From: Acidimicrobiia bacterium
GTDB taxonomy: Bacteria > Actinomycetota > Acidimicrobiia > Spongiisociales > Spongiisociaceae
Assembly: GCA_022827785.1 (NCBI GenBank)
Contig: JAJEIM010000020.1
Span: forward strand, 1-64,000
Direction of reading: 5' to 3'
DNA length: 64,000 nucleotides
This document shows positions 8,593-16,499 of this stretch, piece after piece. The notes under the pieces are model-generated. The model saw only the letters and a list, made by a program, of their open reading frames with translations. It was not told where the DNA came from and did not search any database. Made by a program: the position numbers and the translations under genes. How positions within the stretch are numbered: the stretch's first letter is position 1; the number at the start of each line of letters is the position of its first letter.

Positions 8593-8858
8593 CGGCTGAT
8601 CGCCCTTCTATCAGGAACCGGATCGTATCCTCCCGGAGACCAGGGGTGGCATCGGCCGAGGCGCTTCAGCCCGAACCAGGCACCCCGCCAGAACCCGTGC
8701 TCGCCGAGCGCCTCGTAGGTGTAGCGGGAACACGAGGGGAGGAAACGGCACGAACTCGGGATCATCGGCCCGATGGTGTGCTGCCATACCCGGATGAGGC
8801 CCTGACCTGCCATGGCCGGCAGCCGCGCCGCGGAGCCCGCCGGCTTCGATGGCCTCAC
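8589..8858 (-). CDS. yidD: Membrane protein insertion efficiency factor YidD
   Basis: An 89-aa small protein with the diagnostic RFLPSCSRYTYEALGEHG segment, a GAWFGLKRLGRCHPW motif and the tail GGYDPVP. The GTG at 8858 overlaps the rnpA stop (GTGA) and has GAGG a few bases upstream, so it was preferred to the ATG at 8813, which would give 74 aa and lacks a ribosome-binding site. A longer open frame upstream only translates rnpA in another frame. It works alongside YidC at the membrane; the overlaps with rnpA and yidC suggest coupled translation. Confidence 0.9.
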   Translation of the reverse strand: MRPSKPAGSAARLPAMAGQGLIRVWQHTIGPMIPSSCRFLPSCSRYTYEALGEHGFWRGAWFGLKRLGRCHPWSPGGYDPVPDRRAISR

Positions 8859-9262
8859 CGCGTCCTCGACCCTGGGAGCGTGGACGAGACCGCCTCTCGA
8901 ACCCATCCGCGTAGCTCTCGGAAGGGCGCCGTGGCCACGACCGGTGTGGCTATGACCACGTAGTCGGTCGCCTCCGCAGGCGTCACCTCGCGCAACACCG
9001 CCCGAAGGCGCCGCTTGGCCCGGTTTCGCACCACCGCACCGCCGACCCGGCGGCTCACTACCAGACCGATCCTCGGCTGACCACCAGACCCCCGGTGGGC
9101 GACCAGCGTGATACCACCCCGCCGGATCCACCGGCCCTTGCGTAGCACCTCATTGAACGCCCCCGGGCCGCTCAGACGTCGGAATTGACCGAGGCGGCCC
9201 GTCGAATCCTGAAACGAGGATGCGGGGGACACGGAAGGAGCCGTGCTCGGCGCGGTCGTCAT
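8855..9262 (-). CDS. rnpA: Ribonuclease P protein component
   Basis: A 135-aa basic protein. The RNR signature is present in VVRNRAKRRLRAVLRE, with GLVVSRRVGGAV before it, as in other RnpA proteins. It binds the RNase P RNA and assists tRNA 5'-end maturation. The N-terminal extension of about 25 Ser/Thr/Pro-rich residues is longer than in E. coli but usual in actinobacteria. It lies 119 bp downstream of rpmH in the conserved rpmH–rnpA–yidD–yidC order. GAGAGAGAAG upstream of the ATG can serve as ribosome-binding site. Confidence 0.95.
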   Translation of the reverse strand: MTTAPSTAPSVSPASSFQDSTGRLGQFRRLSGPGAFNEVLRKGRWIRRGGITLVAHRGSGGQPRIGLVVSRRVGGAVVRNRAKRRLRAVLREVTPAEATDYVVIATPVVATAPFRELRGWVREAVSSTLPGSRTR

Positions 9263-9381
9263 TCGTGAATCTTCTCTCTCGCGGTCGGTGTGCCGGCCCT
9301 TACCGGGCTATACCCAAGGAATGTGTGGCTTGAGCGGCTCCCCCGGCCGTCCACTCGTGTAGCGGCGGGTCACCCACCTGC

Positions 9382-9516
9382 TCAGGCGGAGAGCCGCTGG
9401 CGGCCCTTCTGGCGCCGTCTACTCAGGATGGCGCGGCCCTGGCGCGTCCGGATACGATGCCGGAACCCGTGCTTGCGCTTTCTGCGGCGATTGTTCGGTT
9501 GGTAAGTGCGCTTCAT
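9382..9516 (-). CDS. rpmH: 50S ribosomal protein bL34
   Basis: A 44-aa protein, [20 protein letters not shown] followed by [11 protein letters not shown], then the Arg/Lys-rich end closing in RLSA. This is an unmistakable bL34. Its coordinates come from direct translation of the minus strand: ATG at 9516, TGA at 9382–9384. It is the first gene of the leftward ribosomal/RNase P/insertase operon. The 119-bp gap to rnpA is larger than in many genomes and has no recognisable gene. Confidence 0.97.
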   Translation of the reverse strand: MKRTYQPNNRRRKRKHGFRHRIRTRQGRAILSRRRQKGRQRLSA

Positions 9517-9652
9517 TCGGGGTCCCTTATCGGACAGCCGGGAACGGTGCCCGGTGTGGGGAAACGGCGTGCCCGGCCAGGGCCGGGGCCTGCCGACACT
9601 TCCTTGAGGTCACGCAAGAATACGGGCATCCTGTCCGTTTTGCAAAGATGCT

Positions 9653-9682
9653 CCGGTTGCGGCGCCTGCCCGCCGCAACCGG
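9653..9682. repeat. Perfect 12-bp inverted repeat near the origin
   Basis: Arms CCGGTTGCGGCG and CGCCGCAACCGG flank a 6-base spacer (CCTGCC). No T-tract follows on either strand, so it does not look like an intrinsic terminator. It may fold as a cruciform, or as a stem in a 5' leader of the rpmH or dnaA transcript, or bind a protein as an operator. Confidence 0.6.
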
Positions 9683-10018
9683 CTCCTGACGCACCGCATC
9701 CTGTACTTCAAGAACGCGAAATAATCCCGCCAGAACGGCAAAAACTCCGCGGGCAACTCCCTCGCGCTCGGGCATGCATCCACTTACCTGGCTGACATGG
9801 TGTTATGCCGCCACGTCGCCCTGCAGCCACACCTTCCCCCAACAGATTTCGCCTCGTGCAGCGCGGTATTCGGCTACGTAGGATGACTTCCTGCCGGGCT
9901 CACCCGATCCCACATCCCCAGGGGGGTCTTCCGTGCGCAGCGACTGGAGCCCGGCCACCAGACCAAGTGGAGTACTGCCGGGCACGGGATGGAGCGGCGT
10001 GGCCAGCCCTATGCCTTG

Positions 10019-10050
10019 TTATCCACATCTGTGGACAGTGCTGTGGGTAA
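10019..10050. promoter_or_regulatory. DnaA-box cluster upstream of dnaA
   Basis: Three boxes lie within 32 bp: TTATCCACA at 10019–10027 (perfect consensus, + strand), TGTGGACAG at 10030–10038 (two mismatches, opposite orientation) and TGTGGGTAA at 10042–10050 (one mismatch, opposite orientation). They end about 36 bp before the dnaA start, a usual arrangement for DnaA autoregulation or for part of a bipartite origin. Confidence 0.8.
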
Positions 10051-10085
10051 CCGACACCCCCCACACCCGCCGGGAGGAGGAATAC

Positions 10086-11462
10086 TTGTCTAAGCCCGAA
10101 CTCGCGCAGCATGATCCCGACTTCTCATCCGCCTTGAGAGCCAGGGTCGGACCGGAGGGCTGGAAGAAGTGGTTCTCCTCCGTACGCCACGAAGTCGTGG
10201 AGGAGACCCTCTACCTGGTAGCGCCGTCCGATTTCCACATCCGATGGCTACGCACCAACTACCAGACCACGATCGACGAGGTGGCGGCCGCCACGTTCGG
10301 ACCGCAGACCGTGATCGAGTACCTCATCACCGACCGGCCCGACGTCACCGAGGAGCCCTTCCCGGCGCCCGATCCACTCGGTGACCGCGCACCGGAGGAA
10401 GCACCGGCGACTCGCCGCAGCCAGGCCCCGGTCCATCCCCCCAAGTTCCTCAGCAAGTACGTCTTCGACACCTTCGTTGCCGGCCAATCCAACCAACTCG
10501 CCCTGGCGGCGGCCAAACGGGTCTCCGAAGGCCCCGGCCAGAACTACAACCCGCTGTTCCTCTACGGCGGCGCCGGCCTCGGCAAGACCCACCTGCTCCA
10601 TGCCATCGGCCACTACATCCGGACCCACCTGCCGACCGCGACCGTCCGTTACATGACCTCCGAGAACTTCTTCAACGAGTTCGTGGACGGCATCCGGACC
10701 AGACGGATGGACTCCTTCAAGCATCGCTACCGGACCATCGACGTGCTCCTGCTCGACGACATCCAGTTCTTCGAGGGCAAGGAGCAGGTACTCGAGGAGG
10801 TGTTCCACACCTTCAACACACTCCACGAGTTGGGTCACCAGATGGTTCTGTCCTGCGACCGGCCGCCCAAGGACCTCGGTATCGCGGATCGGCTCCGGTC
10901 CCGCTTCCAGTGGGGCCTGCTGGCCGACATCGGCCCGCCCGACCTCGAGACCCGCCTGGCGATCCTGCGCCGCAACGCCACGGACTACGCCTCGTCCCCC
11001 GTGCCTGACGAGGTGCTCGAGTTCATCGCCCGCCACGTCACGGACAACATCCGGGAGCTCGAGGGAGCGCTCACCCGGGTCACCGCCTGCGCCGCCCTCA
11101 CCGACCAGAAGATCTCCGTGGACCTGGCCCGCTCGGAGCTTCGCGGTCTCATACCCGACCCGGCAACCACCCCACCGTCGGGTCCGGAGATCCTCGAGGT
11201 CACGGCCGCCACGTACGGCCATGATCTCGCCGACCTCCAAGGCCCCAGCAGGGTGCAGCCGCTCGCCACCCACCGGCAGGTTGCGATGTACCTCTGCCGG
11301 GAGCTCACCGACCTGTCGCTTCCCAAGATCGGCAAGGTTCTCGGCGGACGCGACCACACCACGGTCATGCATGGCATCAACAAGATCAAGAAGCTTCTCA
11401 CCAAGGATCCGGAGTTGGCGCGGCAGATCTCACACCTGTCCGGAACCCTGTGGAAAAGATGA
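10086..11462 (+). CDS. dnaA: Chromosomal replication initiator DnaA
   Basis: A 458-aa initiator. Domain I is about 1–80 (GWKKWFSSVRHEVVEETLYL) and domain II is a short variable linker. Domain III is the AAA+ ATPase with GGAGLGKTHLLHAIGHYI (Walker A) and DVLLLDDIQFFEG (Walker B). Domain IV holds the DNA-binding signature GGRDHTTVMHGINKI. The TTG at 10086 is chosen because GGGAGGAGG precedes it by the right distance and translation starts as LSKPELAQHDPDF; the open frame extends 51 codons further upstream but runs through the DnaA boxes. Confidence 0.96.
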   Translation: MSKPELAQHDPDFSSALRARVGPEGWKKWFSSVRHEVVEETLYLVAPSDFHIRWLRTNYQTTIDEVAAATFGPQTVIEYLITDRPDVTEEPFPAPDPLGDRAPEEAPATRRSQAPVHPPKFLSKYVFDTFVAGQSNQLALAAAKRVSEGPGQNYNPLFLYGGAGLGKTHLLHAIGHYIRTHLPTATVRYMTSENFFNEFVDGIRTRRMDSFKHRYRTIDVLLLDDIQFFEGKEQVLEEVFHTFNTLHELGHQMVLSCDRPPKDLGIADRLRSRFQWGLLADIGPPDLETRLAILRRNATDYASSPVPDEVLEFIARHVTDNIRELEGALTRVTACAALTDQKISVDLARSELRGLIPDPATTPPSGPEILEVTAATYGHDLADLQGPSRVQPLATHRQVAMYLCRELTDLSLPKIGKVLGGRDHTTVMHGINKIKKLLTKDPELARQISHLSGTLWKR

Positions 11463-11740
11463 GGGTCTTCCCCAGGTGCCCGCTCTGCTCTACCGGACCT
11501 GGGTATAAGAGCGGCGATAATCCCCCGATCGCCTGACGTACCGGGCCCGACGATGAGCAGTCACCCAACAATGCCAGCGATGTCACGAAGCCAGCCCTCT
11601 GACCTGGGATGTCAGTTGCCGCGGTCTGCCTGCCGGGTAGCTTTGCCGCCCGCGAGAGGCCGACCTGGATGGATATCTATCCACAATCCACAGGGCCTAC
11701 TACCACTTCTGGTAGAGAAAATAAGAAACTAGTAGTCGAG
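11449..11740. other. Candidate chromosomal origin (oriC) between dnaA and dnaN
   Basis: The 296-bp dnaA–dnaN spacer ends with the parts of a bacterial unwinding module. Two DnaA boxes in tandem are CTATCCACA at 11677–11685 and CAATCCACA at 11684–11692. A G/C run (GGGC) follows, then triplets CTA CTA CCA CTT CTG from 11697 to 11711, which resemble the DnaA-trio tract of Bacillus subtilis (CTACTATTACTTCTACTA). An A-rich patch (AGAGAAAATAAGAAA) comes next. A further box-like TGTGGAAAA lies at 11449–11457 inside the dnaA end. Composition and order make this the likely strand-opening site. Confidence 0.72.
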
Positions 11741-11758
11741 ACCGGGAAGGATCTAGCA

Positions 11759-12844
11759 GTGCATATCCGAGCTGATCGGGATGATCTGGCCGAGGCGTTC
11801 GGTCGCGCGAACCGGGGTGCGGGAGTCAAGACGGCTCTTCCCACGCTCCAGGGAGTTCGTTGCCAGGCCGAGGACGGACAACTGGAAATCACCGGAAGCG
11901 ACACGGAGGTCACGATCCGGACCTCCGCGAAGGTGGAGGTCCTCGAACCGGGCGCGTTTCTGGTCCCGGGCCGCGTGATGACCGACGCCATCCGGAGAAT
12001 GCCTGAGGGAGCGGTGTCGGTGCGTCTCGAGGACGGGGCGGTCGAGCTGTCCGGCAATGGACCGACCTTCACGATCCGGGTGCTGGCGCTGGAGGACTAT
12101 CCGAAGCTGCCGGAGCCCGACCTGACGGGGGCGGTCGAGATCGACGGGAACCTGCTGGTGGAGGCGCTCACCCAGGTGCTCGTGGCGGCCTCCAACGATG
12201 CGTCCCGGCCGATCCTCACAGGTGTGCTGATGGAGAACTACGAGGAGGGTTTGCGGTTGGTGGCAACCGACAGCTACCGCCTGGCGATCCGCAACCTACC
12301 CGGGCTGCAAGTCGGGGATGCGGCACTGATTCCGGCGCGAGGACTCAAGGAGTTGGCGCGTACCGTGGCCGCCGAGCAGGTCAGGGTGGCGATCCGCGAA
12401 CGGGAGGTCGTGTTCGCGTCCGACCGGGGTTCGTTGAGTATCCGCCTGATCGAAGGCACCTTCCCCAACTACCGGCAACTGCTGCCGGACGATTACCCGG
12501 CCGCGGTGCAGTTCGACAAGGAGCGGATACTGGAGGCGGTGGGCCGGGCCGCAGTGGTGGCGGACGATCATATTCCGGTGCGGTTGAACATCACCTCGGA
12601 CGGGGTGGAGATGTCGGTGAGCCGGAACGACCTGGGTGGGGAGGTCGAGATGCTCGAGGCCACCGTGAGCGGTGACCTGGACGAGTTGAACATCGCCTTC
12701 AACGCCCGGTACCTCCACGACGGGATCTCGGCGGTGCCCGGCCCCCTGATCCGCATGGAAGTGAAGGACAGCAACCGGCCCAGCATCATCAGGGCGGACG
12801 GGAGCCGTAGCTTCCGCTACCTGTTGATGCCCGTGCGCGTCTGA
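11759..12844 (+). CDS. dnaN: DNA polymerase III sliding clamp (beta subunit)
   Basis: A 361-aa clamp made of three repeated domains of about 120 residues. Visible family features include DLAEAFGRANRGAG in the first helix, EDYPKLPE, the ATDSYRLAIRNL motif of the middle domain, and the terminal RADGSRSFRYLLMPVRV. The GTG at 11759 is preceded by GGGAAGGA and gives the standard N-terminus; the frame open to 11609 would run across the origin boxes. The clamp dimer encircles DNA and tethers polymerase III. Confidence 0.95.
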   Translation: MHIRADRDDLAEAFGRANRGAGVKTALPTLQGVRCQAEDGQLEITGSDTEVTIRTSAKVEVLEPGAFLVPGRVMTDAIRRMPEGAVSVRLEDGAVELSGNGPTFTIRVLALEDYPKLPEPDLTGAVEIDGNLLVEALTQVLVAASNDASRPILTGVLMENYEEGLRLVATDSYRLAIRNLPGLQVGDAALIPARGLKELARTVAAEQVRVAIREREVVFASDRGSLSIRLIEGTFPNYRQLLPDDYPAAVQFDKERILEAVGRAAVVADDHIPVRLNITSDGVEMSVSRNDLGGEVEMLEATVSGDLDELNIAFNARYLHDGISAVPGPLIRMEVKDSNRPSIIRADGSRSFRYLLMPVRV

Positions 12845-12874
12845 GGGCGCCGCGGTTCGACGAGGCGCCCCGGC

Positions 12875-13969
12875 GTGAGGCTCTCCTGGCTGGAGGTCTC
12901 CGACTTCCGCAGCTATCGGCGCCTGCGCTGGGCGCCGGATCCGAGGATCAACGTGGTGGTGGGTCGTAACGCGTCCGGCAAGACCAATCTCCTGGAGGCA
13001 GTGGGCTACCTGGCCTCCCTGCGGTCCTTCCGGGGGATTCCGGATGCCGCCCTGGTCCGGACGGGCGCGGAACGGTCGGTCCTCCGGGGGGAGGTGGTGA
13101 CCCCGGACAGGACCACCCGGATCGAGGTGGAGTTGCCGCGGGGCGGGCGTCGCCGGGCGCAGGTCAACGGAACCCGGTTGGCTCGCTTGGCCGACCTGGT
13201 GGGGGAGGTGCGCATGATTACCTTCCTGCCGGACGACCTGGATCTGATCAAGCGGGGTCCCTCCCGCCGGAGGGGCCTGCTCGACTCGGTGGCGGTCCAG
13301 CTGTGGCCCGGCGCGTACCGCGACCAGGGGGAATACGAGCGAGCCCTCCGGCAGCGGAACATGTTGCTCAAGCAGATGGGTCGCCGGACCGATCCGATCA
13401 CGTTGGAGGTCTGGGACGAGCGGCTCAGCCGGGCGGGCGCGCGGGTCATGGCCCGCCGCCGGGCCGTGGTGGACGCCATCGAGGACCGATCCGGCTCTGC
13501 TTACCGGGCGCTGGCGGGCGATGACACCAGGGTGCGGATCGACTACCGGTCGGGGTGGGGCGCCGCGGCCGCCTCGGACCGGCCCGGCTGGGAGGAGGCC
13601 CTCCGGGCGGCGCTGTGCGAGGCCCGGCCCGCCGATGTCGAGCGGCGGGTCTCGACTGTGGGGCTCCATCGCGACGATGTGAAGCTGTTCCTTGACGACC
13701 GGGACTCGCGGATCCAGGCCAGCCAGGGCGAGCAGCGGACCCTCACCCTTGCCCTCCGCCTCGCATCCCACCGGGCGGTGGAGCAGTCGTTGGGCCGACC
13801 CCCGCTGCTACTGCTGGATGACATCTTCTCGGAGCTCGACCCCGAGCGCTCGGCGGCCCTCGCCCGATCGTTGCCTGCCGCCCAGACCTTCATCTCGACA
13901 GCTCGGGACGAGGACGTGCCCCTGCCTGCCGGCCGTCGCTGGCGCCTGGACGAGGGGGTCCTGGGATGA
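12875..13969 (+). CDS. recF: DNA replication and repair protein RecF
   Basis: A 364-aa SMC-like ATPase. Walker A is GRNASGKTNLLEAVGYL near residue 30, the ABC signature appears as SQGEQRTLTLALRLA, and Walker B is LLLLDDIFSELDPER. It binds gapped DNA and helps RecR load RecA at stalled forks. GTG 12875 gives the usual LSWLEVSDFRSYR start. It lies 30 bp after dnaN, and its stop overlaps the next ATG (ATGA). Confidence 0.95.
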   Translation: MRLSWLEVSDFRSYRRLRWAPDPRINVVVGRNASGKTNLLEAVGYLASLRSFRGIPDAALVRTGAERSVLRGEVVTPDRTTRIEVELPRGGRRRAQVNGTRLARLADLVGEVRMITFLPDDLDLIKRGPSRRRGLLDSVAVQLWPGAYRDQGEYERALRQRNMLLKQMGRRTDPITLEVWDERLSRAGARVMARRRAVVDAIEDRSGSAYRALAGDDTRVRIDYRSGWGAAAASDRPGWEEALRAALCEARPADVERRVSTVGLHRDDVKLFLDDRDSRIQASQGEQRTLTLALRLASHRAVEQSLGRPPLLLLDDIFSELDPERSAALARSLPAAQTFISTARDEDVPLPAGRRWRLDEGVLG

Positions 13970-14409
13970 CCGAACGTTGGTCGCCCGACCAGGTGGAGGA
14001 GGCACTGGCGTCTTTCGACGGCGCGGAATACCGGGCTCTGCGCATCCTCCGGGAAATCCAGGAGATCGAGCGCAGCCACCAGCGGCGGAAGGCGCAGCAG
14101 GCCGGCGAGATGGTGTCGTTCGGAGACCTGATCCAGACCATCCTGGCCGGCCTCGGGGTGGCCGACCTGGACCGGGTTCAGGAGCTCGAAGAGCGCTGGG
14201 AGGAGGTGGCGGGCCCGCAGTGGGGTTCCAATTCGGTCCCGGTGGTGGTATCTAACGGGGAGTTGTTGGTAGAAGCCTCTGACCCGCGGCTGGTCCGCAT
14301 GCTCCGGCACGACACCGAGCGGCTCGTGCTACGTATCGCGGAGCGCTTCGGCAGGTCCTTTGTGACCTCGGTACGGGTGGTCGGGCCACCGTGGCGGAGG
14401 GGGTGGTGA
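13966..14409 (+). CDS. DciA-like (DUF721) protein
   Basis: A 147-aa protein with a charged helical N-terminus (about 1–50), then a DUF721/DciA-like domain: VQELEERWEEVAGPQWGSNS, the strand ELLVEASDPRLVRML and RIAERFGRSFVTSVRV. DUF721 proteins between recF and gyrB are conserved in actinobacteria (Rv0004 position). DciA members act as ancestral loaders of the replicative helicase DnaB, which suits this replication operon. Start and stop overlaps make it co-translated with recF. Confidence 0.82.
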   Translation: MTERWSPDQVEEALASFDGAEYRALRILREIQEIERSHQRRKAQQAGEMVSFGDLIQTILAGLGVADLDRVQELEERWEEVAGPQWGSNSVPVVVSNGELLVEASDPRLVRMLRHDTERLVLRIAERFGRSFVTSVRVVGPPWRRGW

Positions 14410-14482
14410 GGAGTGAGCGCGCTCATGGGAGCCAGTTTGTATAAACCCGCAGGTCACACGCTATTTCTAAGTGGCTTGAAGG

Positions 14483-14511
14483 TTGGCTTTAGGCCCAGGG
14501 TCGGGTACAAT
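14483..14511 (+). promoter_or_regulatory. Putative sigma-70 promoter of gyrB
   Basis: TTGGCT and TACAAT are separated by exactly 17 bp and end 65 bp before the gyrB GTG. The -10 box matches the consensus at five of six positions. This is the clearest housekeeping promoter seen in the window and gives gyrB–gyrA a transcript separate from recF–dciA. Confidence 0.6.
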
Positions 14512-14576
14512 CCGATGACGGTGGACGAGCCCCACCGGCCCGCTTGCGCGGCCCTCCGCACGACCAAGGACTGCAT

Positions 14577-16484
14577 GTGACCCTGGACCGACCCTCGAGC
14601 TATGGCGCGAGCGATATCAAGGTGCTGCCGGGTCTCGAGGCGGTCCGCCGCCGGCCCGGCATGTACATCGGCACGACCGGCCCGCGGGGCCTCCACCACC
14701 TGGTCTGGGAGGTGGTGGACAACTCGGTCGACGAGGCCATGGCCGGCTTCGCCACCAGCATCGACGTGGTGCTGGAAGCGGACGGAAGCTGTCGCGTGTC
14801 CGACGACGGTCGAGGGATCCCGGTGGCGAAGCATGCCCAGACCCGGAAGTCTGCTCTCACGACGGTGCTCACGACCCTTCACGCCGGAGGCAAGTTCGAG
14901 GAGGGCGCCTACACCGTGTCGGGTGGCCTCCACGGCGTGGGGATATCGGTGGTGAACGCTCTCTCCAGCCGGTTCGTGGCCGAAGTTGCGCGGGACGGCT
15001 TCCGATGGTCGCAGTCATTCGCGCGCGGCAAGACGACCGGACGGCTGGTGAAAGGCCGCCCGGCCCGCAAGACCGGCACGACCATCACCTTCTGGCCCGA
15101 CCCCGAAGTGTTCACCGACACGCTGGACTTCAAGTACGCCACGGTGGCGCAGCGGCTCCGGGAACTGGCCTTCCTCAACAAGGGGCTCCGTGTGAGCCTG
15201 GTGGACAAGCGGAACGGCGGCCGCTCGGAGACCTTCTGCTACAAGGGCGGCCTGCGGGACTTCATCCTGCATCTCAACAGCCGCCGCGAAGCCCTGCACG
15301 GGCGGATCCTCTACCTGGAGGACGAGGCGCCCGAAGCGGAGCTACAGGTCGCTCTCCAGTGGACCAACTCGTTCAACGAGAACCTGATCAGCTTCGCCAA
15401 CAACATCAACACGCACGAGGGCGGCACCCATGAGGAAGGCTTCCGCACCGCTCTCACCAAAGCCGTCAACGAGTTCGCCCGCTCCAAGAACCTGCTCAAG
15501 GACAAGGATCGCAACCTGACCGGCGAGGACGTCCGGGAAGGCCTGACCGCGGTGGTCTCGGTGAAGGTGCGCAACCCGCAGTTCGAGGGGCAGACCAAGA
15601 CGAAGCTCGGCAATACCGAGATCCGTAGCTACGTACAGAAGTCGCTCAACCGGATGCTCCCGGAGTGGTTGGAGCGCTACTCGCCGGACGCCCGGCGGAT
15701 CGTGGAGAAGGCTCGCCAGGCGCAGCACGCCCGCGAGGCGGCCCGCAAGGCCCGTGACGTCATAAGACGCAAGTCGTTGCTGGCCTCCTCACGGCTGCCC
15801 GGCAAGCTGGTGGACTGCTCGTCCGGCGATCCCGAGATCGCCGAACTGTTCATCGTGGAGGGGGACTCGGCGGCGGGCCCGGCGAAGAACGGGCGGGACT
15901 CCAAGTTCCAGGCGGTGCTTCCCATCAGGGGCAAGATCCTCAACGTGGAGAAGGCGCGGCTGTCCAAGGCCCTCCACAACAAGGAGATACAGGCCCTCAT
16001 CACCGCGATCGGCACCAGCATCGGGGAGGACTTCGAGATCGGCAAGGCGCGGTATCACAAGGTCATCCTGCTGACCGACGCGGACGTTGACGGCGCCCAC
16101 ATCCGGACCCTCCTGCTGACCTTCTTCTTCCGGCACATGCGACCGCTCATCGAGGCGGGCTACGTGTACATCGCCGTGCCGCCTCTGTACCGGGTCAAGG
16201 TGGGGCGGCGGGTCAGGTACCTGGCCGGCGACGCGGAGTTGGCGGCCTTCAAGGAGTCCCATCCGAAGGCCCGGCCCACCCGGTTCAAGGGGCTGGGGGA
16301 GATGAACGACTCCGAGCTGGGAGACACCGCCCTCCATCCCGATACCCGGACGCTCGTTCAGGTGGACATGCAGGACGCGGCGGCGGCCGACCACGTCTTC
16401 TCGACCTTGATGGGCAGTGACGTGGCCGCTCGCAAGGAGTTCATCCAGCAGAACGCCGGCGACGTCCGGTTCCTGGATATCTGA
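14577..16484 (+). CDS. gyrB: DNA gyrase subunit B
   Basis: A 635-aa GHKL-ATPase subunit. The ATPase has EVVDNSVDEAMAG, DDGRGIPV and the GGLHGVGISVVNALS lid loop. The TOPRIM domain has EGDSAAGPAKNGRD from residue 428 and the acidic triad LLTDADVDGAHIR. The usual TOPRIM text is EGDSAGGSAK, so two positions are unusual. GTG 14577 has AAGGA upstream and gives VTLDRPSSYGASDIKVL; an upstream in-frame GTG at 14544 has less support. It works with GyrA to introduce negative supercoils. Confidence 0.95.
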   Translation: MTLDRPSSYGASDIKVLPGLEAVRRRPGMYIGTTGPRGLHHLVWEVVDNSVDEAMAGFATSIDVVLEADGSCRVSDDGRGIPVAKHAQTRKSALTTVLTTLHAGGKFEEGAYTVSGGLHGVGISVVNALSSRFVAEVARDGFRWSQSFARGKTTGRLVKGRPARKTGTTITFWPDPEVFTDTLDFKYATVAQRLRELAFLNKGLRVSLVDKRNGGRSETFCYKGGLRDFILHLNSRREALHGRILYLEDEAPEAELQVALQWTNSFNENLISFANNINTHEGGTHEEGFRTALTKAVNEFARSKNLLKDKDRNLTGEDVREGLTAVVSVKVRNPQFEGQTKTKLGNTEIRSYVQKSLNRMLPEWLERYSPDARRIVEKARQAQHAREAARKARDVIRRKSLLASSRLPGKLVDCSSGDPEIAELFIVEGDSAAGPAKNGRDSKFQAVLPIRGKILNVEKARLSKALHNKEIQALITAIGTSIGEDFEIGKARYHKVILLTDADVDGAHIRTLLLTFFFRHMRPLIEAGYVYIAVPPLYRVKVGRRVRYLAGDAELAAFKESHPKARPTRFKGLGEMNDSELGDTALHPDTRTLVQVDMQDAAAADHVFSTLMGSDVAARKEFIQQNAGDVRFLDI

Positions 16485-16499
16485 GCGGGAGGAACGTAC

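Larger units (their letters stand above)
9517..10085. other. rpmH–dnaA divergent intergenic region
   Basis: This 569-bp spacer lies between the leftward rpmH operon and dnaA, and must hold both promoters. It contains a perfect 12-bp inverted repeat (9653–9682), a short direct repeat GCATCCTGT on either side of it, and a cluster of DnaA boxes close to dnaA. The reading frame open upstream of dnaA here has no homologous character and is not taken as coding. Confidence 0.6.

Noticed and set aside
9933-10085. N-terminal extension of dnaA
   Set aside because: It crosses the DnaA boxes, has no ribosome-binding site, and its residues do not match DnaA domain I; TTG 10086 has GGGAGGAGG.
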